Below, piece by piece: positions 1 through 7,519 of a stretch of 64,000 nucleotides of DNA; position 1 is the first letter of the stretch; every line of letters starts with the position of its first letter. Both the position numbers and the translations under genes were made by a program. A model generated the notes under the pieces. That model ran no database searches, was not told the origin of the DNA, and saw nothing but the letters and a program-made list of their open reading frames with translations. The stretch is from Pseudomonadota bacterium (GTDB lineage: Bacteria > Pseudomonadota > Alphaproteobacteria > Rhodospirillales > Magnetospirillaceae), in NCBI GenBank assembly GCA_021847015.1, contig JAJZVW010000012.1, positions 1-64,000 of the forward strand, read 5' to 3'.

Positions 1-97
1 GAGGGATCTTTCCGGCACTTTCGCGTGAAAGATCCCTCAGTCGCTCCGCTCCCTCGGGATGACAACATGCCCTGATGCCGCATAATGAGAACCGCTG
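1..97. repeat. Partial MITE-like composite repeat at window edge
   Basis: This is the right part of the composite element seen complete at 3005-3148 and 46148-46291. It holds most of the inner palindrome (GAGGGATCTTTC and GAAAGATCCCTC arms, ending TCGGGATGAC at 63) followed by the outer tail that ends GCATAATGAGAACCGCTG at 97. It is nearly identical to the copy near 46.2 kb. The left terminal repeat lies before base 1. By analogy the target duplication on this side would be the nine bases 98-106. Confidence 0.8.
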
Positions 98-114
98 GTT
101 CCGCCGCAGTGCGC

Positions 115-145
115 TTGCTTTCGCCGCCGGGGGTTAATATATAAT
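115..145 (+). promoter_or_regulatory. Candidate sigma70 promoter for rpoZ
   Basis: A perfect TATAAT lies at 140-145, 41 bases before the rpoZ start. The best -35-like hexamer is TTGCTT at 115-120, with a long 19-base spacer. The hexamers are read directly; promoter function is inferred. Confidence 0.45.
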
Positions 146-185
146 CCATCTCTTCCCCAATCCGGTTGCCGATAAAGGATTATCA

Positions 186-587
186 ATGGCGCGCGTCACC
201 GTCGAAGACTGCATCCTCAGGGTCCCCAATCGTTTCGAGCTGGTGCTGACGGCGGCTCAGCGCGCCCGCGACATCTCGTCGGGCGGCCGCCTCACCGTCG
301 ATCGCGACAACGACAAGAATCCGGTCGTGGCGCTGCGCGAGATCGCCGAAAGCACCGTCCCGCTCGAAGCCTTGCAGAACGCCCTGGTGCAGGGGCTGCA
401 AAAGCATGTGGAGGTCGACGAGCCCGAGGAGGACGAGATGGAGGCGTTCATGCCCGAACGCGATCTCGGCTTCGAGGCCATCGCCACCGAGGAGGAAGCG
501 GCCGAGGACGGCCTGTCGGTGAGCGAAGAGGGGGTCGATTTCGACGTCGAGGGCGGCGACTTCCCGAATATCGAAGGCGAGGGTTGA
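186..587 (+). CDS. rpoZ: RNA polymerase omega subunit
   Basis: Omega is the small subunit that wraps the C-terminal tail of beta-prime, helps assemble RNA polymerase and, with beta-prime, forms one of the ppGpp-binding sites known in proteobacteria. The 133-residue product opens with the family signature ([10 protein letters not shown], then [18 protein letters not shown]) and has the [20 protein letters not shown] core. From about residue 75 the tail is long and very acidic, as in alphaproteobacterial omegas. It starts at an ATG 41 bases after a TATAAT box. The next gene, rel, makes the ligand ppGpp, and this pairing is conserved across proteobacteria. Confidence 0.95.
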   Translation: MARVTVEDCILRVPNRFELVLTAAQRARDISSGGRLTVDRDNDKNPVVALREIAESTVPLEALQNALVQGLQKHVEVDEPEEDEMEAFMPERDLGFEAIATEEEAAEDGLSVSEEGVDFDVEGGDFPNIEGEG

Positions 588-594
588 CCACGAC

Positions 595-636
595 GGGGCG
601 GCCCATGGCGAACGCGCCACGCGGCCCGGCCGCCCC
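595..636 (+). terminator. GC-rich hairpin between rpoZ and rel
   Basis: A 9-bp perfect stem (595-603 with 628-636, GGGGCGGCC/GGCCGCCCC) encloses a 24-base loop that can itself fold. It sits just after the rpoZ stop. Only a weak run of T (ATTT) follows, so it may attenuate rather than fully terminate readthrough into rel. Confidence 0.3.
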
Positions 637-675
637 ATTTCCCGCCTCCCGGCCGTGCCGCCGCGGGAGGAACGA

Positions 676-2838
676 ATGCGCATGATGCGGCAGTTCGAAC
701 TGGTCGAAAGGGTCAAGGCTTACGACCCTTTGGCGGATGAGGACGCCATCAACCGCGCCTACGTCTTCGCCATGAAGATGCACGGGTCGCAGAAGCGGGC
801 CTCCGGCGACCCCTATTTCTCCCATCCGATCGAGGTCGCCGGCTTCCTCACCAAGTACCGCCTCGACTGCGCCTCGATCATCACCGCGCTGCTGCACGAC
901 ACCATCGAGGATACGCCGGCCACCCTGGCCGACATCGAACGCCTGTTCGGGGCGGAGATCGCCCGGCTGGTGGACGGCGTCACCAAGCTCAACCGCATCG
1001 AACTGCAATCCGATCACGCCAAGCAGGCCGAGAACCTGCGCAAGCTGGTCCTGGCCATGAGCGAGGACATCCGCGTCCTGCTCGTCAAGCTGGCCGACCG
1101 CGTGCACAACATGCGCACGCTCCATTACATCCAGAATCCCGACAAGCGCCGGCGCATCGCGCTGGAGACGATGGAGATCTACGCGCCGCTGGCCGAGCGC
1201 ATCGGCATGCAGGAAATCAAGATGGAGCTGGAGGACCTCGCGTTCGCCGAACTCCATCCCGAGGCGCGGGCGTCGCTGATCGCCCGGCTGAAATTCCTGC
1301 GCGAGCACGGCGGCGACCTGATCGGCCGCATCCTGGAGGAATTGCGCAAGACCCTGGCGGATGCGGGATTGGAGGCATCGGTCTCGGGCCGGGAGAAGAC
1401 CCCCTACAGCATCTGGCTCAAGATGCAGAAGAAGAACGTCGGGTTCGAGCAGCTCTCCGACATCATGGCGTTCCGGGTGGTGGTGGACGGCGTCGAGGAT
1501 TGCTACCGGGCGCTGGGCACCATCCATTCCAAGTATCCGATGGTCCCCAACCGCTTCAAGGACTACATCTCCACCCCCAAGCCCAACGGCTACCGCAGCC
1601 TGCACACCGGCGTGTTCGGCCCCGAGCGGCACCGCATCGAAGTGCAGATCCGCACGCGGGAGATGCACGAGGTGGCGGAACTGGGCGTGGCGGCCCACTG
1701 GAAGTACAAATCCGGCGACAGCGGCCAATTCACCGACGGAAGGCAGTACCGCTGGCTGCGGGAGCTGCTCGACATCCTGGAGCACGCCTCCAACCCGGAG
1801 GAGTTCCTGGAGCACACCAAACTGGAGATGTTCCAGGACCAGGTGTTCTGCTTCACCCCCAAGGGCGACCTGATCTCCCTGCCGCGCGGCGCCACGCCCG
1901 TGGATTTCGCTTATGCGGTCCATTCCGTGGTGGGCGACACCTGCGTCGGCGCCAAGGTCAACGGCCGGATCATGCCGCTTAGGACCCGGCTGGAGAACGG
2001 CGACCAGGTGGAGATCGTCACCTCCAAGGCGCAGACGCCCAATCCCACCTGGGAGCGCTTCGTCGTCACCGGCAAGGCGCGCGCCCGCATCCGCCGCTTC
2101 GTCCGCACCCAGCAGCGGGCGCAATACGTCGATCTCGGCCGCGCCATCCTGGTGCGCGCCTTCCGCGCCGAAGGCTACGACTTCGCCGAGAAGGCCCTGG
2201 AGGGCGTGCTCAAGATCTTCAAGGCCGCGTCCGCCGACGATCTCGTGGCCATGGTGGGCGAGGGGACGCTGACGGCGCGCGAGGTGGTGTCCACGGTCTT
2301 CCCCGAACTGAAGACCCGCCAGCAGCGCGCCGACAACGTCGTCCCCATGGGGCGCAAGGGCAGGGGGGCGGCCGAGAGGAAGGACCGCTCCAACGCGGTG
2401 CCGATCAAGGGGCTGATCCCCGGCATGGCGCTGCATTTCGCCGGCTGCTGCCATCCTTTGCCCGGCGACCGCATCGTCGGCATCGTCACCACCGGCAAGG
2501 GCGTGACGATCCACACCATCGACTGCGAGAACCTGGAGCAATACGCCGATACGCCGGAGCGCTGGCTGGACCTCTCGTGGGGCGAATCCGACGGTCAGGC
2601 CCACATGGGGCGGATCGACGTGGTGGTCGCCAACGAGCCCGGCACCCTGGGCTCGGTGACCACGGTCATCGCCAAGAACATGGGCAACATCACCAACCTC
2701 AAGATCACCAACCGCACCGTCGAGTTCTTCGAACTGATCATCGACATCGAGGTGCGGGACGTGAAGCACCTCACCAACATCATCGCCGCGCTGCGCGCCA
2801 CGCCGTCGATCAATTCGGTCGAGCGCGCGCGGAATTAG
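676..2838 (+). CDS. rel: Bifunctional (p)ppGpp synthetase/hydrolase (Rel/SpoT)
   Basis: This is a long RSH enzyme that makes ppGpp from ATP and GDP/GTP and also hydrolyses it, setting the stringent response. Starting at 676 it has 720 residues. Order: an HD hydrolase domain with intact metal ligands (ALLHDTIEDT, about residues 71-80), a synthetase domain (KTPYSIWLKMQKK; RFKDYISTPKPNGYRSLHTG), a TGS domain (VFCFTPKGDLISLPRGATPV), a Cys-rich/helical region (HFAGCCHPLPGDRI) and a C-terminal ACT domain. Both catalytic halves look intact, as expected for the single long RSH of most alphaproteobacteria. The ATG at 676 follows a GGGAGG Shine-Dalgarno at 665-670; a GTG at 655 is an alternative. Confidence 0.95.
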   Translation: MRMMRQFELVERVKAYDPLADEDAINRAYVFAMKMHGSQKRASGDPYFSHPIEVAGFLTKYRLDCASIITALLHDTIEDTPATLADIERLFGAEIARLVDGVTKLNRIELQSDHAKQAENLRKLVLAMSEDIRVLLVKLADRVHNMRTLHYIQNPDKRRRIALETMEIYAPLAERIGMQEIKMELEDLAFAELHPEARASLIARLKFLREHGGDLIGRILEELRKTLADAGLEASVSGREKTPYSIWLKMQKKNVGFEQLSDIMAFRVVVDGVEDCYRALGTIHSKYPMVPNRFKDYISTPKPNGYRSLHTGVFGPERHRIEVQIRTREMHEVAELGVAAHWKYKSGDSGQFTDGRQYRWLRELLDILEHASNPEEFLEHTKLEMFQDQVFCFTPKGDLISLPRGATPVDFAYAVHSVVGDTCVGAKVNGRIMPLRTRLENGDQVEIVTSKAQTPNPTWERFVVTGKARARIRRFVRTQQRAQYVDLGRAILVRAFRAEGYDFAEKALEGVLKIFKAASADDLVAMVGEGTLTAREVVSTVFPELKTRQQRADNVVPMGRKGRGAAERKDRSNAVPIKGLIPGMALHFAGCCHPLPGDRIVGIVTTGKGVTIHTIDCENLEQYADTPERWLDLSWGESDGQAHMGRIDVVVANEPGTLGSVTTVIAKNMGNITNLKITNRTVEFFELIIDIEVRDVKHLTNIIAALRATPSINSVERARN

Positions 2839-2870
2839 CCGGGAATGGTCTTCACCATGCGCTTTATTAC

Positions 2871-2953
2871 GTGTCATCCCGACCGAGCGGAGCGACCGAG
2901 GGATCTTTCACGTGACGTGCCTGAAAGATTCCTCGCCTTCGGCTCGGAATGAC
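2871..2953. repeat. Core palindromic repeat (GTCATCCCGA type)
   Basis: An 83-bp imperfect palindrome starting GTCATCCCGA and ending TCGGAATGAC, with internal GAGGGATCTTTC/GAAAGATTCCTC arms. It lies just after rel. This is a solo copy of the core that also forms the centre of the composite element immediately downstream. Confidence 0.8.
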
Positions 2954-3004
2954 AACGAGGAATACGACATGAGCCCAGCACTGAACAGCCCTGGGGATGA
3001 CATC

Positions 3005-3148
3005 CAGCGGTTCTCTTTATGCGGCATCAGGGCATGTTGTCATCCCGAGGGAGCGGAGCGACCAAGGGATCTTTCACGCGAAAATGCCCGAAAGATCCCT
3101 CGCCTGAGGCTCGGGATGACAGCGAAAAATGCATAATGAGAACCGCTG
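3005..3148. mobile_element. MITE-like composite element with 9-bp target duplication
   Basis: A 144-bp element whose ends are inverted repeats: CAGCGGTTCTCTTTATGC on the left and GCATAATGAGAACCGCTG on the right (one mismatch). The inside holds a core palindrome at 3039-3120. It is flanked by perfect 9-bp direct repeats, GATGACATC at 2996-3004 and 3149-3157. It has no coding capacity. A second complete copy of the same length lies at 46148-46291. Size, ends and target duplication are those of a non-autonomous transposon; the transposase that moved it is not in this window. Confidence 0.75.
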
Positions 3149-3195
3149 GATGACATCGCAAGCGAGGCCCAGTTAGACGACCAGGAGCCGTTGCC

Positions 3196-3939
3196 ATGAC
3201 CCGTCCTCTTCGCCTTGGGGTGAACATCGACCACGTCGCCACCATCCGCAACGCGCGCGGCGGCAGCCATCCCGACCCGGTGCGGGCCGCCCATGTGGCG
3301 GCGGTCGCCGGCGCGGACGGGATCACCGCGCATCTCCGCGAGGACCGGCGCCATATCTCGGACCGCGACATCGAGCGTCTGATGGACGAGATTCGCCTGC
3401 CCCTCAATCTGGAGATGGCGGCTACGGGCGAGATGCTGGCGGTGGCGCTGCGCCATCGGCCGCATGCCGCCTGCATCGTGCCCGAGCGGCGCGAGGAGCG
3501 GACCACCGAAGGGGGGCTCGACGTCGCCGGCCACCCTGACCATCTGCGGCCCATCATCGGGCGCCTGGCCGAGGCCGGGGTGCGCGTGTCCCTGTTCGTC
3601 GAGCCCGATCCCCGGCAGCTCGATGCGGCCAAGGCGGTCGGAGCGCCGGTGGTGGAACTGCACACGGGGGCCTATTGCGACGCCGAGGGCGAGGCGCGCG
3701 ACCGCGAGTTCGCCCGTATCGTCGCCGCCGCCGCCCATGCCGAGGCGCTGGGGCTGGAATGCCACGCCGGCCACGGCCTGACCTATGACACCGTGGCTCC
3801 GGTCGCTGCCATTCCCACCATCGTCGAACTCAATATCGGCCATTTCCTGGTGGGCGAGGCCATCTTCATCGGCTTCGAGGATTCCATCCGCGGCATGCGC
3901 ATCCGCATGGACAGGGCGCGCCGGGAAGGCGGGCGATGA
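3196..3939 (+). CDS. pdxJ: Pyridoxine 5'-phosphate synthase
   Basis: PdxJ condenses 1-deoxy-D-xylulose 5-phosphate with 3-amino-2-oxopropyl phosphate, closing the pyridine ring of vitamin B6 in the DXP-dependent pathway. The 247-residue protein is full length for this TIM-barrel family. It shows [17 protein letters not shown] at the N-terminus, the [13 protein letters not shown] motif near residue 50, and the late [13 protein letters not shown] and [14 protein letters not shown] phosphate-binding loops. An AGGAG site at 3184-3187 sits 8 bases before the ATG. Its stop overlaps the acpS start (ATGA), so the two are co-translated, as in many proteobacteria. The MITE-like element ends 47 bases upstream. 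Confidence 0.96.
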   Translation: MTRPLRLGVNIDHVATIRNARGGSHPDPVRAAHVAAVAGADGITAHLREDRRHISDRDIERLMDEIRLPLNLEMAATGEMLAVALRHRPHAACIVPERREERTTEGGLDVAGHPDHLRPIIGRLAEAGVRVSLFVEPDPRQLDAAKAVGAPVVELHTGAYCDAEGEARDREFARIVAAAAHAEALGLECHAGHGLTYDTVAPVAAIPTIVELNIGHFLVGEAIFIGFEDSIRGMRIRMDRARREGGR

Positions 3940-4340
3940 TCCTCGGGATCGGCAACGATCTCTGCGACATCCGCCGCATCGAGAAGGCGCTGGCGCGGTT
4001 CGGCGAACGCTTCGTCGCCCGCGTCTTCACCGAGACCGAACGGCAAAAGGCCGAGCGGCGGGCGCCGGCCTTGCGCGCGGGCACCTACGCCAAGCGGTTC
4101 GCCGCCAAGGAGGCCTGCGCCAAGGCCCTGGGGACGGGCTTCCGTCACGGAGTTTTTCACCGCGACATCGGCGTGGTCAACCTCGTCTCGGGACGGCCGA
4201 CGCTGGAGCTGACGGGCGGCGCGGCCGACGTCCTGGCCGGTCTGGTCCCCCACGGCATGCGGGCGCGGATCGATCTGACCATGACGGATGAGTATCCCCT
4301 GGCGGAAGCCATAGTGGTGATCTCGGCCGTGCCCGGATGA
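3936..4340 (+). CDS. acpS: Holo-[acyl-carrier-protein] synthase
   Basis: AcpS transfers 4'-phosphopantetheine from CoA to the serine of acyl carrier protein, switching on fatty acid and lipid A synthesis. The 134-residue product has the two family signatures with their metal ligands: [13 protein letters not shown] (Asp8) and [15 protein letters not shown] (Glu59). The length is usual for the small trimeric AcpS type. It overlaps pdxJ by four bases (ATGA). A GC hairpin follows the stop directly. Confidence 0.95.
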   Translation: MILGIGNDLCDIRRIEKALARFGERFVARVFTETERQKAERRAPALRAGTYAKRFAAKEACAKALGTGFRHGVFHRDIGVVNLVSGRPTLELTGGAADVLAGLVPHGMRARIDLTMTDEYPLAEAIVVISAVPG

Positions 4341-4358
4341 CGGGCGCGCAGGCGCCCG
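4341..4358 (+). terminator. Short GC hairpin after acpS
   Basis: CGGGCGC and GCGCCCG form a 7-bp stem with a 4-base loop starting right after the acpS stop codon. No T-run follows, so a rho-independent terminator is only possible, not clear. Confidence 0.3.
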
Positions 4359-4386
4359 ATCCGACACGTTGGGCGGCATAGCCGGC

Positions 4387-4427
4387 GGCTCGGGATGACG
4401 GCGAAAAATGCATAACGGGAACCGCTG
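4387..4427. repeat. Degenerate right end of composite repeat
   Basis: CTCGGGATGAC, then GGCGAAAAATGCATAACGGGAACCGCTG, matches the right end of the element at 3005-3148 with a few changes. No left half is present. It looks like an old, truncated copy. Confidence 0.65.
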
Positions 4428-4527
4428 GACGGGTCCCTCCGCGCTTGACAGGGACGGCGGGGGCTGGCTTGATCACGCTCGGTAACCGAATCGACAACCG
4501 AAAGTACACATCACGGCGGCAGTATTC

Positions 4528-5271
4528 ATGGACAGAGGCAAATCAGGCGGGATCTTGGAGACGGTCAAGACGGTGGTTTACGCCGTTCTGATCGCAGGAT
4601 TCGTTCGCACGGTCGCATTCGAACCCTTCAATATTCCCTCGGGTTCGATGATTCCGACGCTGCTGGTGGGCGATTATCTTTTCGTGGCCAAGTACGCCTA
4701 TGGCTATTCCCGCTATTCCGTGCCCTTCGGTATTGGTCCGTCCGGCGGCCGTATTTTCGGAAAAATGCCCGATCGCGGCGATGTCGTCGTGTTCAAGAAA
4801 CCGACCGATCCCACGGTCGATTACATCAAGCGCGTGATCGGCCTGCCGGGCGATCACATCCAGATGATCGGCGGCATCCTCAACATCAACGGCAAGCCCG
4901 TGGAGCGTCAGCGTATCGAGGATTTCATCGAGCGCGACCGCGACGGCAACATCGTTCGCTCGCCGCAATACATCGAGACGCTTCCCAATGGCCGCAAGCA
5001 CCGTATCGTCGAGTATTACGGCGACAACGGCCCGGCGGACAACACACCGGAATACGTGGTGCCGCCCGACCATTATTTCATGATGGGCGACAACCGGGAC
5101 AACTCCCAGGACTCGCGCTACCTCGACGAGGTCGGCTATGTGCCGGCCGAGAATCTGGTGGGACGCGCCGAACTCCTGTTCTTCTCCACCGACGGTTCCG
5201 CGTTCTGGTGGCAAGTCTGGAAGTGGCCGGAGGCGATCCGCTATGGCCGCCTGTTCGAACGAATCGAGTGA
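4528..5271 (+). CDS. lepB: Signal peptidase I
   Basis: LepB cleaves Sec and Tat signal peptides on the outer face of the inner membrane. The 247-residue protein has one N-terminal membrane segment (about residues 13-31), then the catalytic Ser of PSGSMIPTL (Ser40) and the catalytic Lys of DYIKRVIGLPGD (Lys101). The later box MMGDNRDNSQDSRY is also present. These form the Ser/Lys dyad typical of family S26. The stop is five bases before rnc. The lepB-rnc-era-recO order is conserved in proteobacteria. A TTGACA at 4445-4450 could be the -35 of its promoter, but no good -10 follows it. Confidence 0.96.
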   Translation: MDRGKSGGILETVKTVVYAVLIAGFVRTVAFEPFNIPSGSMIPTLLVGDYLFVAKYAYGYSRYSVPFGIGPSGGRIFGKMPDRGDVVVFKKPTDPTVDYIKRVIGLPGDHIQMIGGILNINGKPVERQRIEDFIERDRDGNIVRSPQYIETLPNGRKHRIVEYYGDNGPADNTPEYVVPPDHYFMMGDNRDNSQDSRYLDEVGYVPAENLVGRAELLFFSTDGSAFWWQVWKWPEAIRYGRLFERIE

Positions 5272-5275
5272 GGCC

Positions 5276-5962
5276 ATGGCGCCGCCGTTCGGCGACCTGG
5301 AGACGCGGTTGGGGCACACGTTTTCGCAGCCCGACCTGCTGGCCCAGGCGCTGACCCATCCCTCGATCGTCCATGGCCGCGCCCCCCGCAAATCCACCCC
5401 CTACGAGAGGCTGGAGTTCCTGGGGGACCGGGTGTTGGGGCTGGCCGTGGCGGACATGCTGTTCCGCGCCTTTCCCCACGAACCGGAGGGGGCACTGGCC
5501 CGGCGCCACGCCGCGCTGGTGCGGCGCGAGGCCCTGGCGCGGGTGGCCGGCCGCATCGGCCTGGGCGCCCTGATCGTCCTGTCGCGCAGCGAGGAGGAGG
5601 GGGGCGGGCGCACCAATCCCGGCCTGCTCGCCGACGCCTGCGAAGCGGTGATCGGGGCCCTCTACGCGGATGCCGGTTTCGAGGTGGCGGCCGCCTTCAT
5701 TCGCGCCCAATGGGCGCCGCTGATGGCGGAGGCGGCGGCGCCCCCCAAGGATTCCAAGACCGCCTTGCAGGAATGGGCCCAGGGATTGGGCAAGCCTTTG
5801 CCGGTCTACACCACGCTGGGGATGGAGGGGCCGCCCCACGATCCCGTGTTCCACGTGTCGGTCGTCGTCGCCGGGGCCGAGGCCGCGACCGGCACCGGCA
5901 ATTCGAAACGGGCGGCGGAACAGATGGCGGCCGCCCTGCTGCTGGAGAAAGTGATTCGATGA
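5276..5962 (+). CDS. rnc: Ribonuclease III
   Basis: RNase III cuts double-stranded RNA and is needed to process the rRNA precursor and some mRNAs. The 228-residue protein has the signature YERLEFLGDRVL (about 43-54) with the acidic metal ligands, the second acidic pair in LLADACEAVIGALY, and a C-terminal double-stranded-RNA-binding domain (DSKTALQEWAQ to the end). The ATG at 5276 lies four bases after the lepB stop. The frame is open further upstream, but that part overlaps lepB and lacks family similarity. The stop overlaps the era start (ATGA). Confidence 0.96.
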   Translation: MAPPFGDLETRLGHTFSQPDLLAQALTHPSIVHGRAPRKSTPYERLEFLGDRVLGLAVADMLFRAFPHEPEGALARRHAALVRREALARVAGRIGLGALIVLSRSEEEGGGRTNPGLLADACEAVIGALYADAGFEVAAAFIRAQWAPLMAEAAAPPKDSKTALQEWAQGLGKPLPVYTTLGMEGPPHDPVFHVSVVVAGAEAATGTGNSKRAAEQMAAALLLEKVIR

Positions 5963-6870
5963 CCCAGGCGCACGACGCCGTTACCCGCTGCGGCTACGTC
6001 GCCATCGTCGGCGCCCCCAACGCGGGCAAATCGACCCTGGTCAACGGGCTGGTGGGCACCAAAGTGTCCATCGTCTCGCCCAAGGTGCAGACCACCCGCT
6101 TTCGCGTGCTGGGCATCGCCATGGCCGGCGAGGCCCAGATCGTCCTGGTCGATACCCCCGGCATCTTCAGCCCGCGCAAGCGGCTGGAACGGGCCATGGT
6201 CGCCGCCGCATGGGACGGCGCCGCCGACGCCGACATCGTCTGCCTGATCGTCGATGCCAAGCGGGGCTGGGACGACGACAGCCGGCAGATCGCCGCCCGC
6301 CTGAAGGACGCCGGCCGCAAGGCGGTGCTGGTCCTCAACAAGGTGGATCTGGTGCGCAAGGACCGGCTGCTGGCCCTGACCGCCCAAGCCGACGCGGAGG
6401 GCATCTTCACCGACGTCTTCATGGTCTCGGCGTTGAGCGGGGACGGACTGGCCGATCTGACGGCCCATTTCGCCGGCCATCTGCCCGCCGGCCCGTGGTT
6501 GTTCCCCGAAGACCAGGTTTCGGACCTGCCGCAGCGCCTGCTGGCGGCGGAAATCACCCGCGAGAAGGCTTTCCTCCAGCTTCATGACGAGCTTCCCTAC
6601 GCCGTGGCCATCGAAACCGAACGATGGGAGGAGCGCGCGGACGGCTCCGCGCGCATCGACCAGGTCATCTACGTCCAACGCGAAAGCCAGAAGGGAATCG
6701 TGGTCGGCAAGGGCGGCCACCAGATCAAAGCCATCGGCGCCGCCGCCCGCGCCGAACTGGAAGCCCTGCTGGAACGCCCCGTCCATCTTTTCCTTCACGT
6801 CAAGGTCAAGGAGGACTGGACCGAGAAGCGTGGCTTCTACAACGAGATCGGGCTGGATTACGAGGCGTGA
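5959..6870 (+). CDS. era: GTPase Era
   Basis: Era is a GTPase that binds 16S rRNA and helps mature the 30S subunit. The 303-residue product has G1 GAPNAGKST (about 18-26), G3 DTPG, G4 NKVD and the G5-like VSAL segment. A C-terminal KH domain carries QKGIVVGKGGHQIK. Its length is normal. The start is fixed by the ATGA overlap with rnc; the longer open frame upstream lies inside rnc. Coupling to rnc joins two ribosome-maturation functions in one transcript. Confidence 0.96.
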   Translation: MTQAHDAVTRCGYVAIVGAPNAGKSTLVNGLVGTKVSIVSPKVQTTRFRVLGIAMAGEAQIVLVDTPGIFSPRKRLERAMVAAAWDGAADADIVCLIVDAKRGWDDDSRQIAARLKDAGRKAVLVLNKVDLVRKDRLLALTAQADAEGIFTDVFMVSALSGDGLADLTAHFAGHLPAGPWLFPEDQVSDLPQRLLAAEITREKAFLQLHDELPYAVAIETERWEERADGSARIDQVIYVQRESQKGIVVGKGGHQIKAIGAAARAELEALLERPVHLFLHVKVKEDWTEKRGFYNEIGLDYEA

Positions 6871-6918
6871 GGCGCCGCCCGAGGGATGCCCGGACTGTTG
6901 GCGCACCGGGTGTCGTCC

Positions 6919-7116
6919 CCAGGGCTTCGACCTCAGGTTTCGATTCGCTTAATGGTATCGTTACGTCCCTGTCATCCCGGCGGAGCGACAGCGACGAGGG
7001 ATCCTTCAGCCGTTGGCGGCTGCCGTTTGTGCCCGAAAGATCCCTCGCTCCGCTCGGGATGACACCATCATTCAGGGGCACATTAAGGATTCGGTTATCT
7101 GAGGTCGGAACCCTGG
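6919..7116. mobile_element. Second type of composite palindromic element
   Basis: Outer arms CCAGGGCTTCGACCTCAG (6919-) and CTGAGGTCGGAACCCTGG (ending 7116) are imperfect inverted repeats, with further pairing between CTTAATG and CATTAAG. They enclose a core palindrome at 6971-7063. The right arm is found again at 26337-26389. The flanks TGTCGTCCC (6911-6919) and TGTCATCTC (7117-7125) agree at 7 of 9 positions, which could be a decayed target duplication or chance similarity to the adjacent core repeat. Confidence 0.55.
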
Positions 7117-7117
7117 T

Positions 7118-7200
7118 GTCATCTCGAGCGCAAGCGAGGGATCTTTCGGGCACTGTCGGATGAAGGGTCCCTCCGCTCGCTTACGCTCGGTCGGGATGAC
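7118..7200. repeat. Core palindromic repeat
   Basis: Begins GTCATCTCGAGCG and ends GGTCGGGATGAC, with GAGGGATCTTTC/GAAGGGTCCCTC arms. It directly abuts the composite element at 6919-7116, so the 428-base gap between era and the next gene is mostly repeat. Confidence 0.75.
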
Positions 7201-7298
7201 ACCATGGGCGAGGGTGCATAACGACAATAGCTGTCGCGGATGGCCGCCGATGATCGATTCCTGTCTCCTCGGCACAGTCCGCGGATAAATAACGGGAA

Positions 7299-7517
7299 AT
7301 GGAGGGCATGACCACGGCTACGCTGGGGCTGCTTCTGGTCTGGTCGGGAGCCGGTCTGGTCGGCGGGGTGCTGATTCACCGCGTGCGCCGGGGCGCCTGG
7401 AGGACGTCGTTCGTGGAGCCTCCGCCGTCGGCGGCATCGTGGGTGAAGGTGGCCATGGTTTTCGCTCTCGCGCTCGCCGCGGCGGGGACCGGCGTGTTGC
7501 TCCGGGGTATGTCCTAG
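7299..7517 (+). CDS. Small two-helix membrane protein upstream of recO
   Basis: I do not recognise this 72-residue protein. It has two hydrophobic segments: LGLLLVWSGAGLVGGVLI near the N-terminus and VKVAMVFALALAAAGTGVLL near the C-terminus. They are joined by a basic loop (HRVRRGAWR), so a small inner-membrane hairpin is likely. The stop is two bases before recO, which implies co-transcription. The start is uncertain: ATG 7299 has a weak site (ACGGGA), and ATG 7308 has GGAGGG only two bases away. Confidence 0.65.
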   Translation: MEGMTTATLGLLLVWSGAGLVGGVLIHRVRRGAWRTSFVEPPPSAASWVKVAMVFALALAAAGTGVLLRGMS

Positions 7518-7519
7518 CC

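Noticed and set aside
448-2877. 809-codon open frame antisense to rel
   Set aside because: The sense strand encodes a complete Rel with both catalytic domains. The antisense product is rich in His, Asp, Gly and Arg without any family pattern, typical of shadow frames in GC-rich coding DNA.
3005-3148. The composite repeats as rho-independent terminators only
   Set aside because: They can fold into hairpins, but the terminal inverted repeats and 9-bp direct duplications are not explained by a terminator role, so an insertion origin is preferred.
4445-4473. Promoter for lepB starting at TTGACA 4445-4450
   Set aside because: The -35 is perfect, but no -10-like hexamer occurs at 16-18 bases; left out as a feature.
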